Part shown: positions 57,728 through 64,000 of the stretch, piece by piece | Layout: every line of letters starts with the position of its first letter | How positions within the stretch are numbered: the stretch's first letter is position 1 | From: Gilvimarinus xylanilyticus | GTDB taxonomy: Bacteria > Pseudomonadota > Gammaproteobacteria > Pseudomonadales > Cellvibrionaceae | Direction: 5' to 3' | Assembly: GCF_024195295.1 (NCBI RefSeq) | Contig: NZ_JAMFTH010000001.1 | Location: 1,915,428-1,979,427, forward strand | Length of the DNA stretch: 64,000 nucleotides | Notes under the pieces: generated by a model | The model's database searches: none | Told to the model about the DNA's origin: nothing | What the model saw: only the letters and a program-made list of their open reading frames with translations | Translations under genes and position numbers: made by a program

Positions 57728-57739
57728 GACAACGTTGTC
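57728..57739. promoter_or_regulatory. NagR-type operator of the GH20 gene
   Basis: This perfect GACAACGTTGTC is preceded by AT and matches the sites before nagK and the TonB receptor gene. It lies 50 bases upstream of the GH20 start, near the expected transcription start. Confidence 0.78.
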
Positions 57740-57881
57740 CACTCTAGCAGAATTAAAGTAAAAGACCAGCCCCGAACTCAGAGCATGACAGATCGACACT
57801 CAATGGCGTATGTGTCCGGCCAGAGGCAAGAATTGAGTAAATCCGAGGCGGAAATGGAGTGGCGGGCACGCGGGTTCAGAA

Positions 57882-57908
57882 CCTTCTCCGGTCAAGCCCC
57901 GGAGAAGG
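57882..57908. repeat. Perfect hairpin sharing sequence with the element at 25322
   Basis: CCTTCTCCGG (57882-57891) pairs with CCGGAGAAGG (57899-57908). Fourteen bases next to and within it (57876-57889) are the reverse complement of 25392-25405, and in both cases they adjoin a hairpin. It may be another member of the same repeat family. Confidence 0.5.
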
Positions 57909-57978
57909 CACACCGGCAAGACGGTGAAACACATGTCGTTGCTAGCAAGGCCGAAGCCGAAAGATCGCACTGAGGCGA

Positions 57979-58779
57979 TTAAACCTGAAAAAACTTCGCC
58001 AGAGCTTTACCGGGGTCTTGCTGGCGCATAAAAGCCTCGCCCACCAAAAAGGCATTCACGTTTTGAGCACGCATGGCCTGTACATCCGCTGGGGCTAAAA
58101 TGCCGCTTTCAGTCACCACCAAGCGATCGTCGCCGATGTGCTCCAGCAAGTCGTAGGTGGTGTTAAGGGTTACCTCAAAGGTGTGCAGGTTGCGGTTGTT
58201 AATGCCAATTAAACGGTTGGGCAGCGCCAATGCCTGATCCAGCTCGGCGCGATCGTGCACCTCGACCAATACATCCAACCCTAAATCCAGGGCAAACTGG
58301 TTTAGCTCGCGTAGCCGGGCTTCAGACAGCGCCGCGACAATTAACAGCACGCAATCAGCGCCCATGGCGCGAGCCTCCAGCAGCTGGTATTCATCCACCA
58401 GAAAGTCTTTGCGAATGACCGGCAAAGATACCGCCGCGCGGGCTTGCTGCAGATAGGCATCGGCGCCCTGGAAGAAATCCACATCGGTCAGCACCGACAA
58501 ACAGGCCGCGCCCCCGGCCTCGTAACTTTGCGCCAGCTCGGCGGGCACAAAGTCTTCGCGAATCACACCTTTGCTGGGCGAAGCTTTCTTAATTTCGGCG
58601 ATTACGCCGGACTGACCAGCATTAATTTTATCTTCCAGTGCTTTGACAAACCCGCGGGTCGGCCCCTGCTCCGAGGCACTTTTCTCTAAACTCGCGGTAC
58701 CAAGCTGCGCCTTGCGCTCGGCAATTTCTTCCCATTTGCGGGCAATAATCTTCTTTAAAATGGTCGGCGTATCGGTCAC
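57979..58779 (-). CDS. trpC: Indole-3-glycerol phosphate synthase
   Basis: This 266-residue TIM-barrel enzyme closes the indole ring in tryptophan biosynthesis (CdRP to indole-3-glycerol phosphate). Typical motifs are present: [17 protein letters not shown] at the start, [19 protein letters not shown] with the catalytic Lys, [39 protein letters not shown] and [11 protein letters not shown]. It is the monofunctional form without a TrpF domain. It lies 20 bases after trpD in a trpG-trpD-trpC unit. Confidence 0.97.
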   Translation of the reverse strand: MTDTPTILKKIIARKWEEIAERKAQLGTASLEKSASEQGPTRGFVKALEDKINAGQSGVIAEIKKASPSKGVIREDFVPAELAQSYEAGGAACLSVLTDVDFFQGADAYLQQARAAVSLPVIRKDFLVDEYQLLEARAMGADCVLLIVAALSEARLRELNQFALDLGLDVLVEVHDRAELDQALALPNRLIGINNRNLHTFEVTLNTTYDLLEHIGDDRLVVTESGILAPADVQAMRAQNVNAFLVGEAFMRQQDPGKALAKFFQV

Positions 58780-58799
58780 GGTTACAAATCCTGATTACA

Positions 58800-59828
58800 T
58801 TAAAAGCACTGGGTAAAGGCTACCAGCTCTTGCAGCTTTTCTCCGGCAAGGCCCGAGCCTATGGCGTCCTGCGCCATAGCCACACCCTCGGCCAGGGTAT
58901 CGGCCACACCACTCACATAAATAGCCGCGCCCGCATTTAAGGCGATAATATCGCCAGCTTTTGCGCCGGTTTCATTGGGCTTGCGCCCCAGGGCGCTGCG
59001 GATAATATCCAGCGATTGTTCGGCGCTCTCGACCCCCAAGCCAATCAGGCTTTGGCTGGCAATGCCAAAGTCCTCGGGCTTAATTTGGTATTCGGTTACC
59101 TTGCCTGCCTTAAGTTCAGCGACATGGGTTTCCCGGGCCAGTGAAATTTCATCCAGGCCGTCGGCGGCATGCACCACCATGACATGCTCGCTGCCCAGAC
59201 GGCCCAACACCTCGGCCATGGGGGCGCAGAGCTTATCGCTAAACACACCAATGACCTGACGCTTCACCCCAGCGGGGTTGGTCATGGGCCCCAGCATGTT
59301 AAAGATTGTACGCAGCCCCAGCTCTTTGCGCGGGCCAATAGCGTGCTTCATGGCGCTGTGATGGGCGGGGGCAAACATAAAACCCACCCCTAACTCTTGT
59401 ACGCAGCGGGCCACTTGCTCGGCCGACAAATTTAAATTCACCCCGGCGCTTTCCAGCACATCGGCGCTGCCGGTAGAGCTGGAAACCGAGCGATTGCCGT
59501 GCTTGGCCACACTGGCCCCGGCCGCCGCCACCACAAAGGCGCTGGCGGTGGAAACATTAAACAGATTGGCGCCATCGCCCCCGGTGCCGCAGGTATCCAC
59601 CAAGTGCTCCGCCTGAATCTCTACCCCGGTGGCCAGTTCGCGCATCACCGTGGCCGCGCCGGTAATTTCATCCAGGGTCTCGCCCTTCATGCGCAAGCCC
59701 ATCAGCAAGGCGCCAATTTGCGCTTCGGTGGCTTCGCCGGTCATCACCTGGCGCATCACCTGAATCATGTCATCGGTGTTTAGGTCTATCTGCTCGACGA
59801 TTTGCGCGAGCGCCTGCTTAATATCCAC
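58800..59828 (-). CDS. trpD: Anthranilate phosphoribosyltransferase
   Basis: This 342-residue enzyme transfers phosphoribose from PRPP to anthranilate. The PRPP loop [17 protein letters not shown] and [18 protein letters not shown] are characteristic. [22 protein letters not shown] and DGLDEIS complete the family pattern. I chose the GTG at 59828 because GAGGGG precedes it, it gives the usual length, and it starts right after trpG; the ORF extends upstream to 59978 into trpG. Confidence 0.97.
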   Translation of the reverse strand: MDIKQALAQIVEQIDLNTDDMIQVMRQVMTGEATEAQIGALLMGLRMKGETLDEITGAATVMRELATGVEIQAEHLVDTCGTGGDGANLFNVSTASAFVVAAAGASVAKHGNRSVSSSTGSADVLESAGVNLNLSAEQVARCVQELGVGFMFAPAHHSAMKHAIGPRKELGLRTIFNMLGPMTNPAGVKRQVIGVFSDKLCAPMAEVLGRLGSEHVMVVHAADGLDEISLARETHVAELKAGKVTEYQIKPEDFGIASQSLIGLGVESAEQSLDIIRSALGRKPNETGAKAGDIIALNAGAAIYVSGVADTLAEGVAMAQDAIGSGLAGEKLQELVAFTQCF

Positions 59829-59829
59829 A

Positions 59830-60429
59830 TTATTCCCCTCTGTTTGATGCTTGCCCCGAATGTAAAAAGTTGCGCAGCAGTGCGTGGCCCTGAGCGGTTT
59901 TAACGGACTCGGGATGAAACTGCACCCCTTCCAGCGCCCACGAGCGGTGCCGAATGCCCATAATCTCGGGCGTTCCACTGGGGGCGTTCGCCGTCGCGGT
60001 TATCTCAAAGGCATTGGGCAGCGACTCGGGTTGCACCACCAACGAATGATAGCGGATGACCTCAAGCGGTTGACTCAGGCCCACGAACACCCCGGCTCCA
60101 GAGTGAGAAACGGCGCACGCCTTGCCATGCATCACGCGCTCGGCCTTTACCACCCGGGCACCAAAAGCCTCGGCAATGCTCTGGTGGCCCAAACACACCC
60201 CCAAAAGCGGAATTTTACCAGAAAACCGCCGAATAACCTCGAGGGAGATGCCCGCATCCACGGGTTTTCCAGGCCCCGGGGATATCACCAGATACTGTGG
60301 CGCCCAATCGGCAATCTGCTGAAGGGTAATGGCATCATTGCGATGCACCGATACCGGAACCCCTAACGCCTCAAAGTAGTGAACCAAGTTGTAGGTAAAG
60401 GAGTCGTAATTGTCGATCATCAAGAGCAT
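59830..60429 (-). CDS. trpG: Anthranilate synthase glutamine amidotransferase subunit
   Basis: This 199-residue class I amidotransferase has the nucleophile Cys in [11 protein letters not shown], the oxyanion SPGPG and the His-Glu pair in GVQFHPESV. It supplies ammonia to TrpE for anthranilate synthesis and may also serve PabB. The order trpG-trpD-trpC with trpE elsewhere is common in Pseudomonas-like bacteria. It is divergent from rmlB with 152 bases between the starts. Confidence 0.95.
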   Translation of the reverse strand: MLLMIDNYDSFTYNLVHYFEALGVPVSVHRNDAITLQQIADWAPQYLVISPGPGKPVDAGISLEVIRRFSGKIPLLGVCLGHQSIAEAFGARVVKAERVMHGKACAVSHSGAGVFVGLSQPLEVIRYHSLVVQPESLPNAFEITATANAPSGTPEIMGIRHRSWALEGVQFHPESVKTAQGHALLRNFLHSGQASNRGE

Positions 60430-60581
60430 GACGAGGCCACTGCGGTTGGGATCAGCGAATGCTAGGCGCTCGGGCGGGCAAATTCAATAGAAGGTGATGC
60501 CCTTACAGTCTATTACTACTTTCACCCCGCCCGTTCGGGTATCATGGCGGGCTAATTTACGACAGGAAACATGCGCGCAAA

Positions 60582-61649
60582 ATGAAGATATTGGTTACCG
60601 GCGGAGCAGGCTTTATCGGGTCTGCGGTTATAAGGCACTTGATTGAGAATACGCCCCACCAGGTGGTTAACCTGGACAAGCTGACCTATGCGGGCAACCT
60701 GGCATCAATCGCCGATGCCGCCCTAAGCGAGCGCTATACATTCGAGCAAGTGGATATTTGCGATAGCGAGGCCATCGCGGCCGTGTTTACCCAACACCAG
60801 CCCGACTCCATTATGCACCTGGCGGCCGAAAGCCATGTGGATCGCTCCATCAATAGCGCAGGCGAGTTTATCCACACCAATATGGTCGGCACCTACACTC
60901 TGCTGGAACAAGCGCGACGCTACTACACCAGCTTAAATACTGAGCGCCAGGCGGTGTTTCGTTTTCATCACATCTCTACCGATGAAGTCTATGGTGACCT
61001 TGAGGGCACCGACGACCTGTTTACCGAACAGACAGCCTATGCGCCCAGCTCGCCCTATTCGGCGAGTAAAGCCAGCTCGGATCATTTAGTGCGCGCCTGG
61101 CAGCGTACCTACGGCCTGCCCACGCTGGTGACTAACTGCTCCAACAACTACGGCCCCTACCACTTTCCGGAAAAACTGATTCCCCACATGATTCTCAACG
61201 CCCTGGCGGGCAAGCCCTTACCCGTTTATGGCGACGGCCACCAAGTACGCGATTGGCTGTATGTAGAAGACCACGCTCGGGCACTGGTGAAAGTCTTGCT
61301 GGAGGGTGAGATCGGCGAAACCTATAATATTGGCGGCCATAACGAAAAACGCAATATTGAGGTGGTGAACCTGGTCTGTGAATTATTGGAAGAATTGGCC
61401 GGGGAACAAAAACCCCAGGGCGTTAACCAATACCGCGACCTGATTACCTTTGTAAAAGACCGCCCGGGGCACGATTTACGCTACGCCATTGATGCCAGCA
61501 AAATCGAACGCGAACTGGGCTGGGCGCCCGCCGAGACTTTTGAAACCGGGATGCGTAAAACCGTGACCTGGTACTTGGACAATAAAACCTGGTGGGAAAG
61601 CGTATTAAACGGCTCCTACCAACTGGAACGTATAGGATTAAATCCATGA
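60582..61649 (+). CDS. rmlB: dTDP-glucose 4,6-dehydratase
   Basis: This 355-residue short-chain dehydrogenase/reductase of the extended type is the second step to dTDP-L-rhamnose. The NAD motif is [15 protein letters not shown], with the active-site region [11 protein letters not shown] and [15 protein letters not shown] (YxxxK). [17 protein letters not shown] is typical of RmlB. It is the first gene of a four-gene rml operon for lipopolysaccharide or exopolysaccharide rhamnose. The next start overlaps its stop (ATGA). Confidence 0.97.
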   Translation: MKILVTGGAGFIGSAVIRHLIENTPHQVVNLDKLTYAGNLASIADAALSERYTFEQVDICDSEAIAAVFTQHQPDSIMHLAAESHVDRSINSAGEFIHTNMVGTYTLLEQARRYYTSLNTERQAVFRFHHISTDEVYGDLEGTDDLFTEQTAYAPSSPYSASKASSDHLVRAWQRTYGLPTLVTNCSNNYGPYHFPEKLIPHMILNALAGKPLPVYGDGHQVRDWLYVEDHARALVKVLLEGEIGETYNIGGHNEKRNIEVVNLVCELLEELAGEQKPQGVNQYRDLITFVKDRPGHDLRYAIDASKIERELGWAPAETFETGMRKTVTWYLDNKTWWESVLNGSYQLERIGLNP

Positions 61650-62530
61650 AAGGCATTGTATTGGCCGGCGGCAGTGGCACCCGCCTGTACCCCATCACCC
61701 AGGGTGTTTCCAAGCAGCTGATTCCGGTGTACGACAAACCGATGATTTACTATCCGCTGTCTATTTTAATGCTGGCGGGTATTCGCGATATTTTGATTAT
61801 TACCACCCCCGAGGATCAATCCAGCTTTAAGCGATTGCTCGGCGATGGCTCGCACCTGGGCGTGAACTTTGAATATATTGTTCAACCCAGCCCCGACGGT
61901 TTGGCACAGGCGTTTATTCTGGGGGAAGAATTTATCGGCGATGATTCGGTGTGCCTGGTACTGGGCGATAACATTTATTACGGCCACCACCTTAGTGAAA
62001 CCCTGCAAAGCGCCGCGGCCAATGCTGACAATAATCAGGCCACGGTCTTTGGCTACCATGTGAATGACCCCGAGCGGTATGGCGTGGTGGAGTTTGATAA
62101 ACAGGGCAACGCCATCAGCATTGAAGAAAAGCCCGAGCAGGCAAAATCCAATTACGCCGTCACCGGGCTCTATTTTTATCCCAATGATGTCATCGCCAAA
62201 GCCAAAGCGGTAACCCCCTCCAAACGCGGTGAACTGGAAATCACCAGTGTCAACCAAATGTATTTGGACGAGAACCGTTTAAAAGTGGAGTTAATGGGGC
62301 GCGGCTACGCCTGGCTGGACACGGGAACCCACGAAAGCTTACTGGAAGCGGCGCAATTTATTGAAACCATTGAGAAACGTCAGGGCTTAAAAGTCGCGTG
62401 TATTGAAGAAATCGCCTACGAGTTGGGCTACATCAGCCGCGACCAACTCTTGCAACTGGCTACACCTTTGGCCAAAAACCAATACGGCCAGTACTTAATC
62501 CAGCGCGCCAACGAGGAGCAACAACTGTGA
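61646..62530 (+). CDS. rmlA: Glucose-1-phosphate thymidylyltransferase
   Basis: This 294-residue nucleotidyltransferase makes dTDP-glucose from glucose-1-phosphate and dTTP. The signature [17 protein letters not shown] is near the start. [11 protein letters not shown] and [12 protein letters not shown] follow, as does [15 protein letters not shown]. The ATG at 61646 overlaps the rmlB stop; a longer frame from 61592 lies within rmlB and is not needed. It ends overlapping the rmlC start. Confidence 0.97.
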   Translation: MKGIVLAGGSGTRLYPITQGVSKQLIPVYDKPMIYYPLSILMLAGIRDILIITTPEDQSSFKRLLGDGSHLGVNFEYIVQPSPDGLAQAFILGEEFIGDDSVCLVLGDNIYYGHHLSETLQSAAANADNNQATVFGYHVNDPERYGVVEFDKQGNAISIEEKPEQAKSNYAVTGLYFYPNDVIAKAKAVTPSKRGELEITSVNQMYLDENRLKVELMGRGYAWLDTGTHESLLEAAQFIETIEKRQGLKVACIEEIAYELGYISRDQLLQLATPLAKNQYGQYLIQRANEEQQL

Positions 62531-63117
62531 AGATTACCCCGCAGGCAATCCCCGAGGTCCTGCTGATTGAGCCCAAGGTGTTCGGCGATGAACGCGGCTA
62601 TTTTTTTGAATCTTTCCGTCAGGATATTTTTGAGCAGGCCACCGGCTACCCGGTTAATTTTATCCAGGACAACGAATCGTTTTCCGCCCGCGGCGTACTG
62701 CGCGGATTGCATTACCAACAAGCGCCCTATGCCCAAAGCAAACTGGTACGAGTCATAGCCGGTGAAGTGATTGACGTAGCGGTAGACATCCGTGTGGGCA
62801 GTCCCACCTTTGGCCAGCATGTAACGGCCAGATTAAGCGGCGAAAATAAACACCAGCTATTTGTGCCGCGCGGCTTTGCCCACGGATTTGCGGTATTAAG
62901 CGAAACCGCGATCTTTGCCTACAAGGTGGATAACCTATACGCTCCCGAGCACGACAGCGGAATCCATTTTGCTGACCCACGTATCGACATCAACTGGAAT
63001 CTTGAGAGCGACGAGATTCAAACCTCGGAGAAAGACCGGGTACTGCCCAGCCTGGAGCAAAAGCTGGCCAGTGCGCCGCAAACGCTGTTTAACTACCGCG
63101 ACAATTTGTACGAGTAA
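62527..63117 (+). CDS. rmlC: dTDP-4-dehydrorhamnose 3,5-epimerase
   Basis: This 196-residue cupin-fold epimerase has [40 protein letters not shown] (with the catalytic His of GLHYQ) and [24 protein letters not shown]. It starts with GTG at 62527, overlapping the rmlA stop by four bases. The third activity in dTDP-L-rhamnose synthesis is thus present. Confidence 0.97.
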   Translation: MKITPQAIPEVLLIEPKVFGDERGYFFESFRQDIFEQATGYPVNFIQDNESFSARGVLRGLHYQQAPYAQSKLVRVIAGEVIDVAVDIRVGSPTFGQHVTARLSGENKHQLFVPRGFAHGFAVLSETAIFAYKVDNLYAPEHDSGIHFADPRIDINWNLESDEIQTSEKDRVLPSLEQKLASAPQTLFNYRDNLYE

Positions 63118-63120
63118 CTT

Positions 63121-63981
63121 ATGCGAACTTTGGTGATTGGCGCTAACGGGCAATTGGGCCTGGAATTAGCCTACCTAATCGGCACGGGCAACTCAGACTG
63201 GACCTTTTGGCGACGCGAGCAACTGGATTTAACCCAGACAGACGCTATTGCCAATGCCATAACAGAACACCGGCCCGAACTTATCATCAACTGCAGCGCC
63301 TACACCGCCGTAGACAAAGCCGAAAGCGAATCCGAGCAGGCAGATACCATTAATCATTTGGCGGTTGCGCAAATGGCCCAAGCCGCCAAGGCTTTGGATG
63401 CAACGCTGATACACGTATCGACCGATTATGTGTTCGACGGCACACATTACAAACCTTATACACCCGACCATCCCACCAACCCTCAGGGCCAATACGGCGC
63501 CAGCAAGCTCGCGGGTGAGCAAGCCTTTATCGCCAGCGGCGCACGGGGCATTATTATTCGTACCAGCTGGGTGTATAGCGCCTTTGGCAATAACTTTGTT
63601 GGTACCATGCTGCGCCTCGGGCGCGAGCGGAATTCACTGAATGTGGTCGCCGATCAAGTAGGCAGCCCCACCTGGGCGCGCGATTTGGCCCGTGCGGTTT
63701 TGCACGTTCGCCAACACCCCACGATTACCGAAAAACGCGGCGCAATCTATCACTACAGCAATGCCGGTGTATGCAGCTGGTACGATTTTGCCACCAGTAT
63801 TATGGATATTGCTGGGCTTGATTGCGCCGTCAGCCCCATTCCATCAGAGGCCTACCCCACCCCGACCCAGCGCCCCCATTTCAGTGTTTTGGACAGTCGC
63901 GCGATCGTAGAGGATTTTGACGTAACACAACCCCACTGGCTGGCGTCGTTCAAGCTGGCCTTACCCGAGTTTGCGCGTTAA
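63121..63981 (+). CDS. rmlD: dTDP-4-dehydrorhamnose reductase
   Basis: This 286-residue SDR-type reductase makes dTDP-L-rhamnose. The NAD(P) motif is GANGQLGLEL, then NCSAYTAVDKAESE, HVSTDYVFDGTHYKPY with the catalytic Thr/Tyr region, YGASKLAGEQAF (YxxxK) and RTSWVYSAFGNNFV. It begins three bases after rmlC and completes the rmlBACD set. The last 19 bases of the window follow it and hold nothing assignable. Confidence 0.97.
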   Translation: MRTLVIGANGQLGLELAYLIGTGNSDWTFWRREQLDLTQTDAIANAITEHRPELIINCSAYTAVDKAESESEQADTINHLAVAQMAQAAKALDATLIHVSTDYVFDGTHYKPYTPDHPTNPQGQYGASKLAGEQAFIASGARGIIIRTSWVYSAFGNNFVGTMLRLGRERNSLNVVADQVGSPTWARDLARAVLHVRQHPTITEKRGAIYHYSNAGVCSWYDFATSIMDIAGLDCAVSPIPSEAYPTPTQRPHFSVLDSRAIVEDFDVTQPHWLASFKLALPEFAR

Positions 63982-64000
63982 CCGATGATCAGTGTCTGCA

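Larger units (their letters stand above)
57679..57978. other. Intergenic region between GH20 gene and trpC
   Basis: It holds the GH20 promoter with its operator at 57728-57739 and a perfect ten-pair hairpin at 57882-57908. A 62-residue plus-strand open frame at 57785-57973 was rejected as a gene. Confidence 0.5.

Noticed and set aside
57785-57973. 62-residue plus-strand frame between the GH20 gene and trpC
   Set aside because: Composition is atypical, no ribosome binding site is present, and it spans a hairpin repeat; more likely non-coding.

Overview
The window comes from a gammaproteobacterium of moderately high GC, most likely a marine or soil polysaccharide degrader of the Cellvibrionaceae type (Cellvibrio, Saccharophagus, Marinimicrobium, Gilvimarinus). 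This is inferred from exported lipoproteins with poly-serine or Gly/Ser linkers after the lipobox, a pullulanase, a GH20 hexosaminidase, a large TonB-dependent receptor next to tryptophan-halogenase-like genes, and a LacI-type GlcNAc regulon. No tRNA, rRNA, CRISPR array, prophage or insertion sequence was seen. The DNA is densely coding and looks chromosomal.

Layout. 1-1775: recQ (3' end outside the window, minus strand). 2025-7975: a tightly overlapping six-gene operon (PhoU-like/APH-kinase fusion, ATP-grasp enzyme, HprK-related kinase, histidine phosphatase, metallophosphoesterase, amphi-Trp protein). It resembles the little-understood 'GAK' gene set and is the best candidate in the window for an undescribed system. 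8016-12803: two lipoproteins, an esterase and a calcium-binding protein with 24 thrombospondin type 3 repeats. 13102-14425: a qmcA/nfeD membrane pair whose nfeD start lies behind a hairpin that hides its ribosome binding site. 14499-18626: a beta-propeller lipoprotein and the msrQ/msrP methionine sulfoxide repair pair. 18740-21423: an ECF42-type sigma factor with a DGPF protein and two VOC proteins. 21426-25264: a WYL regulator overlapping a cupin gene, divergent from a helical protein and an ABC transporter, with a perfect palindrome between them. 25572-33601: a pullulanase lipoprotein and a 1446-residue hybrid sensor kinase. 33652-38694: a TetR-controlled RND efflux system. 38837-40485: a YSC84-type protein and a 2Fe-2S flavin reductase.

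40729-57678 is the GlcNAc/chitin region: a LacI-family regulator (probable NagR), nagX and a GlcNAc-type kinase, a TonB receptor, two convergent flavin halogenase homologues and a GH20 chitobiase. Three promoters carry perfect GACAACGTTGTC palindromes, one of them twice, so one regulator probably controls uptake, hydrolysis and phosphorylation together. SMP-30-like, DUF4382, rdgC and GST genes lie between. 57979-60429 holds trpG-trpD-trpC (minus strand) and 60582-63981 the dTDP-L-rhamnose operon rmlBACD (plus strand).

All functions are read from motifs and family knowledge without database searches. Start codons were chosen by ribosome binding sites, overlaps and signal peptides, and several are shorter than the longest open frame.
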